Notes: a model not told the origin generated them from the sequence alone. 64,000 nt of DNA from Alistipes sp. (GCA_017398555.1 JAFQFV010000026.1:1-64000), one strand, 5' to 3'. Shown: positions 45,337 to 55,586, counted from the first letter of the stretch. A program made the numbers and translations.

Positions 45337-46446
45337 ATGGCTGCTATATATTTTCACATCCCCTTCTGCAAACGGTTGTGCGGTTATTGCGACTTTTTGC
45401 GTAGTGTGAAGATTCAGCACATCCCGCAAGTTGTCGAGATGATGCATAAAGAGTTGGAGGAGCAGCATAGTTTTTTGACAGAGAGAGAGATTAAGACCAT
45501 CTACTTTGGTGGTGGCACCCCGTCACTGTTACATCCGTCGGAAATAGAGAGATTTATCGACCACTGCCGAGCACTATTCGACTGCTCTACGGTAGAGGAG
45601 ATTACCGTTGAGGTAAATCCCGACGATATTACAGAGCAGTATGTTGCAGAGCTTGCCAAGAGCTCTGTGAACCGTATCTCTATGGGTATTCAGTCGCTCG
45701 ACAATCAGTGCCTGAAGTTTATGGGTCGCCGACATAGCGCAGAGCAGGCTGTGGAGGCCGTCAGAAGGCTGCGAGAGGGCGGTTTTGACAACATTTCGGT
45801 CGATGTAATCTTCGGTGTGGATGGCTTTGGTGGGCATAGTTTGGAGCGAACATTGCAGGGCATTTTGGACCTTGATGTGGAGCATATATCTGCATACCAC
45901 CTCACCATAGAGCCGACAACCCGCTTTGGTCGTGCCCTTGCAAAGGGGGAGATTAAGCAGGTGTCGGAGCAGTGCAGCGAAGATGAGTTTATGGCTGTGC
46001 ATCAAGCACTTACAGCGGCAGGATATGAGCACTATGAGGTGAGCAACTTCGCAAAAAGTGGGTATCGCTCACGCCATAACTCCTCCTATTGGACAGGCAG
46101 CCAATATCTCGGCATCGGTACGGGCGCACACTCCTTTAACGGTGAGGAGCGCAGATGGTGCGAGCAGCGCGTTGAAGAGTACATTCAGGGTGTTATTTAC
46201 GGCTCCGAGACTCTGAGTGCTGATGAGAAGCTGAATGAGTATCTGATGGTATCTCTGCGCCGCATTGAAGGCTTTGATTTGCAGACAGTTGCCGACAAAT
46301 GGGGCACAAAAGCCGCCGAGCGTATCGCACAGAGCTGCAAACCCTTTGTCGAGAGGGGTTGGCTGGTAAAAAATGGCGATAATTTTGCCATTCCTGCAAC
46401 CCATTTTTTAGTCTCCGACACCATTATCGGAGAGCTGTTTTGTTGA
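45337..46446 (+). CDS. hemW: HemW-like radical SAM protein
   Basis: A 369-residue radical SAM protein with the cluster motif CKRLCGYCDF (CxxxCxxC) at residues 11-20 and the family segments YFGGGTPSLL, MGIQSLDNQCLKFMGR and YHLTIEPTTRFGRA. HemW is a heme chaperone related to HemN, the oxygen-independent coproporphyrinogen oxidase; the extra HemN Cys is not seen before the cluster. I use the ATG at 45337; an in-frame GTG at 45328 is close to the predicted mRNA start and unlikely. Confidence 0.9.
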   Translation: MAAIYFHIPFCKRLCGYCDFLRSVKIQHIPQVVEMMHKELEEQHSFLTEREIKTIYFGGGTPSLLHPSEIERFIDHCRALFDCSTVEEITVEVNPDDITEQYVAELAKSSVNRISMGIQSLDNQCLKFMGRRHSAEQAVEAVRRLREGGFDNISVDVIFGVDGFGGHSLERTLQGILDLDVEHISAYHLTIEPTTRFGRALAKGEIKQVSEQCSEDEFMAVHQALTAAGYEHYEVSNFAKSGYRSRHNSSYWTGSQYLGIGTGAHSFNGEERRWCEQRVEEYIQGVIYGSETLSADEKLNEYLMVSLRRIEGFDLQTVADKWGTKAAERIAQSCKPFVERGWLVKNGDNFAIPATHFLVSDTIIGELFC

Positions 46447-46493
46447 GCAATATATATAAATAGGTAAAAATTATTAAAAAATTTTAATAAAAC

Positions 46494-46524
46494 TTTCAAA
46501 ATTAAATGTAAAGTACTATCTTTG
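46494..46524 (+). promoter_or_regulatory. Promoter of the glycogen cassette
   Basis: TTTC (46494-46497), 19 bp and TATCTTTG (46517-46524). The -7 box is a full match and -33 is one base off. The leader is about 35 nt. Confidence 0.65.
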
Positions 46525-46565
46525 CGCCGGAAAATTTTGGAGAAAAGTCAAAATATCAGATAATT

Positions 46566-49500
46566 ATGAGTGAAAAGAAGTTTTCCCCTGACACACTTTT
46601 TGAGGTCAGCTGGGAGGTGTGCAACAAGGTTGGCGGCATCCATACTGTGGTAGCCACCAAAGCACTTACTGCAACAAAATTATTGGGTGATAAGTATATC
46701 ACCATCGGTCCTGATTTCTCTCAGGATAACGGCAACCACGAGTTCGAGGAGGATACAACCCTCTTCCGTGCATGGCGCCAGCAGCTCTACAACGCAGGTA
46801 TCCGCGTTCGTATCGGCCGTTGGAAGATTGTGGGCTCTCCTATTGCTATTCTTATCGACTTTACAACTCACTTCTCACAGAAGGACGAGATTCTCAAGGC
46901 ACTTTGGGACAACTACCACGTGGACTCACTCTCAGGACAGTGGGACTATGTTGAGCCTGTACTCTTCGGTCATATCGCAGGTCAGGTGATCGCTTCATAT
47001 GTAGAGAATATCGCAGCAGCAACAGATAAGGTTGTGGCTCACTTCCACGAGTGGATGAGCTGCTCTGGTGGTCTTTACCTGCGTCAGAACTCTCCATACG
47101 TTGCAACTGTGATGACTACCCACGCAACAGTTATGGGTCGTTGCATCGCAGGTAACAACCTGCCACTCTACGGCAACCTCTCAAAGTTCAATGCCGATGA
47201 CCTTGCTCGTCAGTTCAACGTAACTGCAAAGCACTCTATCGAGAAGATGGGCGCACAGTACCACGACGCATTCCTTACCGTTAGCGACATCACTGCTCGC
47301 GAGTGTAAGTATCTGCTTGAGAAGGAGGTTGATGTTATCACACCAAACGGTTTTGAGAACGACTTTGTTTGGACAGGCGACGAGTACACCACAAAGCGTG
47401 CTGAGGCTCGTAAGTCAATGATTGCTGTTGCTGAGGCTTGCCTTGGTTGCAAGTTCGAGTCAGAGCCGCTGATTATCGGTACATCTGGTCGTTATGAGTT
47501 CCACAACAAGGGTCTGGATGTATTCTTTGAGTCACTCAAGCGCCTCTCACAGTCAAATATCGAGCGAGAGGTTCTCGCCTACATTACCGTTCCTGCTGCA
47601 AACCACGGCGCACGCACAGACCTTCAGGCTCACCTCAAGGATAGCTCAAAGGCCATCGACGCTACACAGTATCGCCACTCAACCCACTACCTTGACAACT
47701 TGGCTTGGGATCAGGTTGCTAAGGCTATTGCAGAGAATGGTCTGGATGCAGCTACTTCAAAGGTTAAGGTTATCTTCGTTCCTACATACCTCAACCAGAA
47801 TGACGGTATCTTCAATAAGAACTACTACGAGCTTCTCGTAGGTATGGATCTTACCGTATTTGCATCATACTACGAGCCTTGGGGTTACACTCCGCTGGAG
47901 TCTATCGCCTTCTCAGTTCCAACTATCACAACAAATCTCGCCGGTTTCGGTGTATGGGCTGCAGGTCTTGAGAACCACGACGGCATCACCGTTATCGAGC
48001 GCAACGATACAAACAGCTCACAGGCTGCAGCAGAGATTGCACTGACAATCCAGCAGTTCGCATCACGCCTTGAGGATGAGGTTGCAGAGCTTCGCACATC
48101 AGCCTACGAGGTATCTAAGCTCGCGCTGTGGAAGAACCTCTTCAAGCACTACCAGAAGGCTTATCAGGTGGCTATCGAGAGCTGCGTTGCACGTACAAAC
48201 CGTGCCGTTCTCGGTGATGGCGGTGCTCGTACAGAGCAGATCAACTTCGTTCGCCAGCAGCTCTTTGCAGAGCGTCCATCTTGGCAGCGAGTAATGGTTG
48301 AGAAGTCACTGCCTGAGGTACTTCGTCCGCTTGAGGAGCTCTCACGTAACCTCTGGTGGAGCTGGACTCTCGGCGCACGTGACCTGTTCGAGTATATCGA
48401 CAAGGATTTGTGGGTAGAGGTAAATCGTAACCCTATCGCGCTGCTCGACAAGCTGCCACTTGAGCGTCTTGCAGAGCTTGAGCAGGATAAGGAGTTCCTT
48501 ACAAAGCTCGGTGAGGTATATGCACAGTTCCAGGAGTATATGAATGAGGCTCCAAAGGAGCAGACTCCGAAGATTGCATACTTCTCTATGGAGTATGGTC
48601 TGCACCACACCCTTAAGATCTACTCAGGTGGTCTTGGTATCCTTGCCGGTGACTACCTCAAGGAGGCATCAGACAAGAATGTCCCTATGGTTGCAGTGGG
48701 TCTTCTCTACCGCTACGGCTACTTCACACAGCGCCTGTCAGCACAGGGTGCTCAGGAGGCTGTATATGAGCCACAGAACTTCTTCAAGCTCCCTATCTCG
48801 CCTGTTCGTGACGAGGATGGCAGCTGGGTAACTGTTCAGGTGGCATTCCCTGGTCGTACACTCTACGCTCGCGTATGGCGTTGCATGGTGGGTCGTACCG
48901 CTCTCTACCTGCTCGATACAGACTATGAGGCAAACCTCGAGGAGGATCGTCAGGTAACACACTACCTCTACGGTGGTGATTGGGAGAACCGTCTGAAGCA
49001 GGAGCTGCTGCTCGGTGTCGGTGGTATCCGCGCCCTCAATAAGATGGGCATCAAGCAGGATGTATATCACTGCAACGAGGGTCACGCAGCATTTATCGGT
49101 CTGGAGCGTATCCGTAACTTCATCGGTCGTCAGAAGCTCTCATTCTCTGAGGCTTTAGAGGTTGTTCGCAGCTCTTCGCTCTTTACAACCCACACTCCGG
49201 TACCTGCAGGTCACGATGCATTCCCTGAGTCGATGATTCGTCAGTATATGTCACACTATCCTGATGTACTCGGCATCACTTGGGATCAGTTCATCAACCT
49301 TGGTAAGGTTAATCCGAACGACGTGAACGAGAAGTTCTCAATGTCTGTACTCGCATGTAACCTCTCACAGGAGGTGAATGGTGTATCTTGGCTCCACGGC
49401 GAGGTATCGAAGGATATCCTCGGCAATATGTGGCCTGGTTACTTCAAGAATGAGCTGCATATCGGCTATGTAACCAACGGTGTACACTATCCTACTTGGA

Positions 49501-50813
49501 CAGCATCAAATATGCGTCGCCTCTATGCGAAGTACTTCCCAGAGGGCTTTGAGGGTCACCAGTACAACATCCCTGCATGGCAGAAGATGAACAACATCTC
49601 TGATGAGGAGCTGTGGAACGAGCGTATGTTCCTCAAGAAGCGCCTTATCAAGACCATCAAGCGTCGCTACACCGACCCATCACAGGTTCGTTTCGACTCT
49701 CCACGCCAGCTGGTTCAGGTATCAGAGGGTATTAAGCCTGAGGTGCTCACTATCGGTTTTGCACGTCGTTTTGCAACATATAAGCGTGCATACCTGCTCT
49801 TCACAAACCTTGAGCGTCTGTCAAAGATTGTAAATAACCCTGAGCGCCCTGTACAGTTCATCTTCGCAGGTAAGGCTCACCCGAACGACAAGCCGGGTCA
49901 GGATCTGATTAAGCGTATCGTAGAGGTATCACTGATGCCTGAGTTCGTAGGTAAGATTATCTTCCTCCAGAACTACGATATGGAGCTTGCTCGTCGTATG
50001 GTTCAGGGTGTTGATGTATGGCTCAATACACCAACCCGTCCACTTGAGGCTTCAGGTACTTCAGGTGAGAAGTGTGTAATGAACGGCGTTATGCAGTTCT
50101 CAGTACTCGACGGATGGTGGGTTGAGGGCTACAAGGAGGGTGCCGGCTGGATGCTTCCTATGGAGCGAACCTTTACAGACCAGCGCCACCAGGATGACCT
50201 CGATGCCGAGATGATCTACACAACTATCGAGGAGCAGATTGCACCTATGTATTATGAGCGCGATGAGAAGGGTATCCCTGCAAAGTGGTGCAAGGCTGTT
50301 AAGAGCTGTGTTGCCGACATCGCATCTAACTTCACAACAAACCGTATGCTCACCGACTACGAGGAGCGCTTCTACAACCAGCTTGCAGAGCGTCACCAGT
50401 CAATGGTTGCAGATAACTATATCCAGGCTCGTGAGCTCGCTGCTTGGAAGCGTAAGGTATCTGCCGCTTGGGATAACGTTCAGGTTCTTAACGTAGAGCG
50501 TGTTCGCGTAGATAAGGAGGCACTCTTTGTTGGCGAGTCTTATAAGTTCGAGGCTACTCTCGATATTGCAAACCTTAAGCCTGAGGATATCGGCGTAGAG
50601 CTGGTAGTTGCTAAGCCAATGGTTGGAACCCAGAGCGCAAATGTGGACTACTCACTCGGCTTCACCCAGACAAAGGTTGAGGGAAAGAAGGTTACCTATA
50701 CTCTGGAGTACAATCCAAAGAAGACAGGTATCTTCGATATGGCAATCCGTATCTTCCCTAAGAACGAGAAGCTCGCTCACCGTATGGACTTCGCCCTTGT
50801 TAAGTGGGCTTAA
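46566..50813 (+). CDS. Glycogen synthase-glucan phosphorylase fusion
   Basis: A 1,415-residue fusion of synthetic and degradative glycogen enzymes. Residues about 5-555 resemble a eukaryotic-type (GT3-like) glycogen synthase: CNKVGGIHTVV near 20, HFHEWMSCSGG near 160 and EPWGYTPLESIAF near 436. Residues about 580-690 resemble DUF3417. About 690-1300 are a GT35 alpha-glucan phosphorylase (YFSMEYGLHHTLKIYSGGLG, VYHCNEGHAAF), with the PLP Lys in EASGTSGEKCVMNG. A C-terminal beta domain (about 1310-1415) closes the chain. Direct tandem action on glycogen is an inference. First gene of the cassette; a hairpin and a terminator separate it from the debranching enzyme. Confidence 0.92.
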   Translation: MSEKKFSPDTLFEVSWEVCNKVGGIHTVVATKALTATKLLGDKYITIGPDFSQDNGNHEFEEDTTLFRAWRQQLYNAGIRVRIGRWKIVGSPIAILIDFTTHFSQKDEILKALWDNYHVDSLSGQWDYVEPVLFGHIAGQVIASYVENIAAATDKVVAHFHEWMSCSGGLYLRQNSPYVATVMTTHATVMGRCIAGNNLPLYGNLSKFNADDLARQFNVTAKHSIEKMGAQYHDAFLTVSDITARECKYLLEKEVDVITPNGFENDFVWTGDEYTTKRAEARKSMIAVAEACLGCKFESEPLIIGTSGRYEFHNKGLDVFFESLKRLSQSNIEREVLAYITVPAANHGARTDLQAHLKDSSKAIDATQYRHSTHYLDNLAWDQVAKAIAENGLDAATSKVKVIFVPTYLNQNDGIFNKNYYELLVGMDLTVFASYYEPWGYTPLESIAFSVPTITTNLAGFGVWAAGLENHDGITVIERNDTNSSQAAAEIALTIQQFASRLEDEVAELRTSAYEVSKLALWKNLFKHYQKAYQVAIESCVARTNRAVLGDGGARTEQINFVRQQLFAERPSWQRVMVEKSLPEVLRPLEELSRNLWWSWTLGARDLFEYIDKDLWVEVNRNPIALLDKLPLERLAELEQDKEFLTKLGEVYAQFQEYMNEAPKEQTPKIAYFSMEYGLHHTLKIYSGGLGILAGDYLKEASDKNVPMVAVGLLYRYGYFTQRLSAQGAQEAVYEPQNFFKLPISPVRDEDGSWVTVQVAFPGRTLYARVWRCMVGRTALYLLDTDYEANLEEDRQVTHYLYGGDWENRLKQELLLGVGGIRALNKMGIKQDVYHCNEGHAAFIGLERIRNFIGRQKLSFSEALEVVRSSSLFTTHTPVPAGHDAFPESMIRQYMSHYPDVLGITWDQFINLGKVNPNDVNEKFSMSVLACNLSQEVNGVSWLHGEVSKDILGNMWPGYFKNELHIGYVTNGVHYPTWTASNMRRLYAKYFPEGFEGHQYNIPAWQKMNNISDEELWNERMFLKKRLIKTIKRRYTDPSQVRFDSPRQLVQVSEGIKPEVLTIGFARRFATYKRAYLLFTNLERLSKIVNNPERPVQFIFAGKAHPNDKPGQDLIKRIVEVSLMPEFVGKIIFLQNYDMELARRMVQGVDVWLNTPTRPLEASGTSGEKCVMNGVMQFSVLDGWWVEGYKEGAGWMLPMERTFTDQRHQDDLDAEMIYTTIEEQIAPMYYERDEKGIPAKWCKAVKSCVADIASNFTTNRMLTDYEERFYNQLAERHQSMVADNYIQARELAAWKRKVSAAWDNVQVLNVERVRVDKEALFVGESYKFEATLDIANLKPEDIGVELVVAKPMVGTQSANVDYSLGFTQTKVEGKKVTYTLEYNPKKTGIFDMAIRIFPKNEKLAHRMDFALVKWA

Positions 50814-50817
50814 GGAG

Positions 50818-50854
50818 TTTGTTGGCACTTGTTGCAACAATGAGTGCCAAACAA
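50818..50854 (+). other. Stem-loop after the synthase-phosphorylase gene
   Basis: TTGTTGGCACT and AGTGCCAAACAA pair with one bulge, and the loop holds the palindrome TTGTTGCAACAA. It begins 5 bp after the stop and has no T run, so it may act as an mRNA 3' barrier more than a terminator. Confidence 0.5.
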
Positions 50855-50916
50855 TCCCCTTGAGATTACTCATAGGCAGTCCGAAAGGGTATTCCAATCG
50901 GGCTGAACTATAATAA

Positions 50917-50961
50917 AAAGAGGTGGTTTGAATGCTATTTGTCATTCAAACCGCTTTCTTT
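50917..50961. terminator. Terminator between the glycogen fusion gene and the debranching gene
   Basis: GGTTTGAATG and CATTCAAACC pair perfectly, extended by AAAG/CTTT; a T-rich tail follows. The downstream three genes thus probably also have their own start. Confidence 0.75.
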
Positions 50962-51005
50962 GATAAAAAATTCCGAAAAAAGGCAATTTTTTAATAAAAA
51001 TTTGC

Positions 51006-51013
51006 TACCTTTA
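51006..51013 (+). promoter_or_regulatory. Possible -7 box of the debranching gene
   Basis: TACCTTTA is one base off the -7 consensus and lies 34 bp before the ATG. No -33 TTTG is seen. Confidence 0.35.
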
Positions 51014-51047
51014 CACTACATCTTGTAAAATCTTACAAAATAATATT

Positions 51048-53042
51048 ATGCCGGGATTAAAATTTGACAAACGGGAACTTGGTAACTTGGAGTACTCGCT
51101 ACAGCGCGAAATGCTTGCTACAGACCGTCGTGGAGGCTATATGAGCACCACTATCGTTGGTTGCAACACTCGCAAGTACCACGGACTGATTGTTGCCCCT
51201 ATCGACTCAACCGACCAGACTTATGTACTTCTTTCGTCGCTTGATGAGACTATCGTGCAGCACGACCAGTCATTCAACTTAGCTCTCCACCGCTTCCACG
51301 GTGTCTATGAGCCAAGAGGTCACAAGTACATCACAGACTTTGAGTACACTCCTTGTCCAACAATCACCTACCGCGTGGGTGGTGTGATTTTGAAGAAGGA
51401 GCTTCTTTGGATTCACAAGCGTACTCACCTGTTGATTCGCTACACTCTCGTGGATGCTCACTCAAAGACTACTCTGCGTCTGCGTCCATTCCTCGCCTTC
51501 CGTAACAAGCACTCTCTGTCGAAGGCTAACATGGAGGCAAATGTCCGCTCTTATCCTGTAAAGAATGGCGTCAAGAACCGCCTTTATGATGGTTTCCCTT
51601 GGCTCTATATGCAGATGAGCAAGGATAGCGCTAAGTTTATCGCTGCACCGGATTGGTACTACGACTTTGAGTATCAGAAGGAGCTTGAGCGTGGCTATGA
51701 GGGTTATGAGGATCTGCTTACAACCGGCTACTTCGAGATGGATATCGAGAAGGGCGAGAGCATCATCTTCTCAGCATCTGTTGATGAGATGGAGTCTGCA
51801 GAGGATATTGTAAACTACTTCAACACCTCTATCGCTCGTCGTACACATAAGATTGACTTCCGTAGCTGTCTGCACCACTCTGCTCGTCAGTTTATCATCC
51901 GTCGTCCGGGTGATAGAACAGAGGTTGTTGCCGGCTACCCTTGGTATGGTGTAGATGGTCGTTCAACCTTTATTTCACTGCCTGGTCTTACCCTTGAGCA
52001 GGGCTATAAGGAGGACTGCATGGCTGTTCTCGACACAATGGTTGGCGATATGCGCAACGGTGACTTTGCCGGCTCTGCTTCGGCTGAGGTTGCTGCAGAT
52101 GCTCCGCTGTGGTTCTTCTGGACTCTCCAGCAGCTTGAGAGCCATATTGGCGCAAAGAGCATTTGGGAGAGGTACGGAGCCGCTATGAAGAGTATTCTTG
52201 CCGCTTATCGCAAGGGTTTCTTCGGTGGTTGTGTCGCTCTGCATAGCAACGGCCTTGTTTGGGCAGCTCGTGAGGGTTATGCTCTGACTTGGATGAACTC
52301 TGTTATGAACGGCACACCGCAGACCCCTCGTGCAGGCTACACTGTCGAGATTAACGCTCTGTGGTACAACGCAGTTTGCTACACCCTTGAGCTTGCAAAG
52401 AAGTGCGGCGATAAGGATTTTGTAGCTGAGTGGAAGGCTCTGCCAAAGCAGATTAAGCAGTCATTTATCGAGTGCTTCTACCTTGCAGATGAGGGCTATC
52501 TGGCTGACTATGTAGATTTGCGCGGTGCCGATAAGACAATCCGTTGCAACCAGATTATTGCGTGTGGTCTGCCATACACAATGGTTTCGGAGGATCAGAT
52601 TGTAAATATTCTGCTCGTTGCACGTCAGCACCTGCTCACACCGCACGGTCTGCGTTCGCTCTCTCCTGAGGATCCACGTTTCGAGGCTACTTACAAGCAG
52701 AATCCGCATGAGCAGGAGGCTGCAAGTAAGAATGGCGCTGTATGGGTATGGCCACTGATGTTCTACTTCGAGTGCGCATTTGCTCTTCAGGGTCAGAAGT
52801 TCCTTGCAAAGGCTAAGGAGATGTACGAGTCTTATGACGACAATATTCAGACCTACTGCATCGGCTCTGTTGCAGAGTACTATGACGCAAACCCTCCATT
52901 TGCACCTCGTGGCGCAGTTTCACAGGCTTGGAGTGTAGGCGCACTGCTCTACATTCAGCAGCTTATCGAGAAGCAGGAGGCTAAGGCAGCTCGCGCAGCA
53001 AAGCGCACTGCAAAAAAGGATGTAAAAACAAGTAAAAAATAG
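51048..53042 (+). CDS. Glycogen debranching enzyme (GH133-type amylo-alpha-1,6-glucosidase)
   Basis: A 664-residue protein. The N-terminal beta-rich domain (about 1-270) starts with ATDRRGGYMSTTIVGCNTRKYHG, the mark of bacterial GDE N-terminal domains. The C-terminal alpha/alpha barrel (about 290-640) has AGYPWYGVDGRSTFISLPG and TPRAGYTVEINALWYNA, matching GDE_C. It would remove alpha-1,6 branch glucosyl residues. The tail is Lys/Ala-rich. GT4 synthase follows after 5 bp. Confidence 0.93.
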   Translation: MPGLKFDKRELGNLEYSLQREMLATDRRGGYMSTTIVGCNTRKYHGLIVAPIDSTDQTYVLLSSLDETIVQHDQSFNLALHRFHGVYEPRGHKYITDFEYTPCPTITYRVGGVILKKELLWIHKRTHLLIRYTLVDAHSKTTLRLRPFLAFRNKHSLSKANMEANVRSYPVKNGVKNRLYDGFPWLYMQMSKDSAKFIAAPDWYYDFEYQKELERGYEGYEDLLTTGYFEMDIEKGESIIFSASVDEMESAEDIVNYFNTSIARRTHKIDFRSCLHHSARQFIIRRPGDRTEVVAGYPWYGVDGRSTFISLPGLTLEQGYKEDCMAVLDTMVGDMRNGDFAGSASAEVAADAPLWFFWTLQQLESHIGAKSIWERYGAAMKSILAAYRKGFFGGCVALHSNGLVWAAREGYALTWMNSVMNGTPQTPRAGYTVEINALWYNAVCYTLELAKKCGDKDFVAEWKALPKQIKQSFIECFYLADEGYLADYVDLRGADKTIRCNQIIACGLPYTMVSEDQIVNILLVARQHLLTPHGLRSLSPEDPRFEATYKQNPHEQEAASKNGAVWVWPLMFYFECAFALQGQKFLAKAKEMYESYDDNIQTYCIGSVAEYYDANPPFAPRGAVSQAWSVGALLYIQQLIEKQEAKAARAAKRTAKKDVKTSKK

Positions 53043-53047
53043 GTACA

Positions 53048-54358
53048 ATGAGAGTTTTAATGTTTGGATGGGAGTTTCCTCCCCATATTGCCGGAGGTTT
53101 GGGAACTGCTTGCTACGGAATGACGCGCGGACTGGCGCGTAACGGCGTAGATGTAACTTTCGTTATGCCGCACGCCAGTGGTGACGAGGATGAGCGTTTT
53201 GTCGATATCGTCAATGCCAGCGATGTGGAGACAGTCTTCGGTAATGTTGACTCCGACTCGGAGGATATTATCAGCAAGATGTCGTTTATCCATATCGACT
53301 CAAACTTGGTGCCTTACCTCTCTCCGGAGGACTACGAGACCTATCACGATGAGTTCGTAAAGACCGGTGAGAAGCGTTGGGAGACTAAGGATGTATGGAG
53401 TCAGCGTTACACCTTCTCAGGTAAGTATGGTGCTAACCTGCTGGAGGAGATTGCTCGCTACGCTATCGTTGCTGCACAGGTTGCCAAGAACCTTGAGGGT
53501 CAGTTTGATGTTATTCACGCACACGACTGGCTGACCTACTTCGCCGGTATCGCCGCAAAGCGCGTATCAGGCAAGCCGCTGGTAGTTCATATGCACGCTA
53601 CAGAGTTTGACCGTTCGGGTGAGAATATCAACACCCAGACCTACGCTATCGAGCGCGCAGGTATGCACGCCGCAGACCGCGTAATTGCTGTGTCAAACCT
53701 CACAAGAAATATCGTTATCAACCGCTACGGCGTTCCTGCCGAGAAGGTTGTGGCTGTTCACAACGCTGTTCGCTTTACAGATAAGGGTGAGCCATGGCCA
53801 GAGCGCGGTGTAGATGACAAGATTGTAACATTCTTGGGTCGTATCACCTTCCAGAAGGGCCCTGACTACTTCGTTGAGGCTGCTGCAAAGGTTCTCAAGC
53901 GCTGCCCTAACGTACGATTTGTAATGGCAGGTTCGGGCGATATGCTCAACCACGTTATCCGTCGTGTTGCTCGTTTGGGTATTGCTGACCGTTTCCACTT
54001 CACAGGCTTCCTCCGCGGAGCGGATGTTGATAAGATGTTCCAGCTCTCTGATGTCTTTGTTATGCCATCAGTATCTGAGCCATTCGGTATCGCACCGCTG
54101 GAGGCTATGCGTTCAAATGTTCCGGTAATTATCTCAAAGCAGAGTGGTGTTGCCGAGGTGCTCGACTACGCTGTTAAGGTCGATTATTGGGATGTTGATG
54201 CTATGGCAGACGCAATCTATGGCCTTGTAAACTATCCGGCCCTCTCGAAGATGTTTGCCGAGAAGGGTCTGGAGGAGGTTACCTCCCTTAAGTGGAATCA
54301 CGCTTCTGCAAAGATTAAGAAGGTCTATGAGGACGCAATCGCAGAGTGTAGTAAGTAA
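53048..54358 (+). CDS. GT4-type glycosyltransferase of the glycogen cassette
   Basis: A 436-residue GT-B glycosyltransferase: FGWEFPPHIAGGLGTACYG at the N terminus, HAHDWLT near 157, and the donor-binding segment SEPFGIAPLEAM near 344. The Bacteroidota cassette usually carries this enzyme between debranching enzyme and GH57; it is often called a glycogen synthase, and elongation of alpha-1,4-glucan is its probable role. It has no close likeness to the GT3-type synthase at 46566. Confidence 0.88.
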   Translation: MRVLMFGWEFPPHIAGGLGTACYGMTRGLARNGVDVTFVMPHASGDEDERFVDIVNASDVETVFGNVDSDSEDIISKMSFIHIDSNLVPYLSPEDYETYHDEFVKTGEKRWETKDVWSQRYTFSGKYGANLLEEIARYAIVAAQVAKNLEGQFDVIHAHDWLTYFAGIAAKRVSGKPLVVHMHATEFDRSGENINTQTYAIERAGMHAADRVIAVSNLTRNIVINRYGVPAEKVVAVHNAVRFTDKGEPWPERGVDDKIVTFLGRITFQKGPDYFVEAAAKVLKRCPNVRFVMAGSGDMLNHVIRRVARLGIADRFHFTGFLRGADVDKMFQLSDVFVMPSVSEPFGIAPLEAMRSNVPVIISKQSGVAEVLDYAVKVDYWDVDAMADAIYGLVNYPALSKMFAEKGLEEVTSLKWNHASAKIKKVYEDAIAECSK

Positions 54359-54377
54359 TTGAAAAAAATATAGAGAT

Positions 54378-55586
54378 ATGAAAACAGTTTGCTTGTATTT
54401 TCAGGTACATCAGCCTTGGCGACTTAAGACCTATCGCTTCTTTAACATCGGCAAGGATCACAACTATCTGGACGATTTGACAAATCGTGCCATTATGCAG
54501 AAGATTGCACGCGAGTGCTACCTTCCAATGAACTCCCTGCTCCTCAAGCTCATTAAGGAGAATAAGGGCGCTTTCCGTGTATCATTCTCACTCACCGGTA
54601 CCGTTGTAGAGCAGTTCAAACTCTACGCTCCGGAGGTTCTCGACTCATTCCGTGAGCTGGTTAAGACCGGCTGCGTTGAGCTTCTTGCAGAGACCTATTC
54701 ACACTCTTTGGCAGCCCTCTCAAGCAAGGAGGACTTCGTAGAGCAGGTGAAGGCTCATCAGGCAATGCTTAAGAGGGAGTTTGGCGTTAAGGCAAAGGCT
54801 TTCCGCAACACAGAGCTCATCTACTCTGACGAGATTGGCGCTATGGCGGGCGAGCTTGGCTATAAGACTATCCTTGCAGAGGGTGCAAAGCACATCCTGG
54901 GTTGGAAGTCACCAGACTTCGTATATGCAGGTGCAGCAGATCAGAGCCTGCGCGTTCTGATGCGTAACTATAAGCTCTCTGACGATATCGCATTCCGCTT
55001 CTCTAACCAGGGTTGGGATGAGTATCCGCTCACAGCAGACAAGTATGCAGCTTGGCTGAGCGAGGCAGATGGCGAGGTGGTAAACCTCTTTATGGACTAT
55101 GAGACCTTCGGTGAGCACCAGAAGGCATCTACCGGCATCTTCGACTTCGTAAAGGCACTGCCAAAGGCTGTTCTTGGTCGTGGTGACCTTAAGTTTGCAA
55201 CCGTTTCAGAGACCGCTGCCGAGCACCAGCCTGTAGCAGTTATCCACTGTCCACACGTTATGTCTTGGGCTGACGAGGAGCGCGATATTACCGCTTGGCT
55301 TGGTAACGATTTGCAGAACGAGGCTTTCGCTAAGATTTATGAGCTGAAGGATAAGGTTCGCGCACTGAAGAATGACGACTTTAACTACGTTTGGAACTTC
55401 ATGCAGACCTCAGACCACTTCTACTATATGGCAACAAAGTGGCTCTCAGACGGTGATGTTCACTCATACTTCAACCCTTACGGTTCATCTTACGAGGCAT
55501 TTATCAACTATATGAATGTCCTCTCAGACTTCCAGATTGAGGTAGAGAAGGCACTTGCTGCAAAGAAGTCTAAGAAGAAGGCTTAA
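54378..55586 (+). CDS. GH57 alpha-amylase family protein
   Basis: A 402-residue GH57 enzyme: LYFQVHQPWRLKTYRF opens the family barrel, the nucleophile Glu is in FRNTELIYSDEIG (about residue 140) and the acid Asp in MDYETFGEH (about 242). GH57 members are amylases, 4-alpha-glucanotransferases or branching enzymes; no glgB is in the cassette, so branching is an open alternative. It has no signal peptide and is therefore cytoplasmic. Last gene of the cassette, followed by a strong terminator. Confidence 0.9.
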   Translation: MKTVCLYFQVHQPWRLKTYRFFNIGKDHNYLDDLTNRAIMQKIARECYLPMNSLLLKLIKENKGAFRVSFSLTGTVVEQFKLYAPEVLDSFRELVKTGCVELLAETYSHSLAALSSKEDFVEQVKAHQAMLKREFGVKAKAFRNTELIYSDEIGAMAGELGYKTILAEGAKHILGWKSPDFVYAGAADQSLRVLMRNYKLSDDIAFRFSNQGWDEYPLTADKYAAWLSEADGEVVNLFMDYETFGEHQKASTGIFDFVKALPKAVLGRGDLKFATVSETAAEHQPVAVIHCPHVMSWADEERDITAWLGNDLQNEAFAKIYELKDKVRALKNDDFNYVWNFMQTSDHFYYMATKWLSDGDVHSYFNPYGSSYEAFINYMNVLSDFQIEVEKALAAKKSKKKA

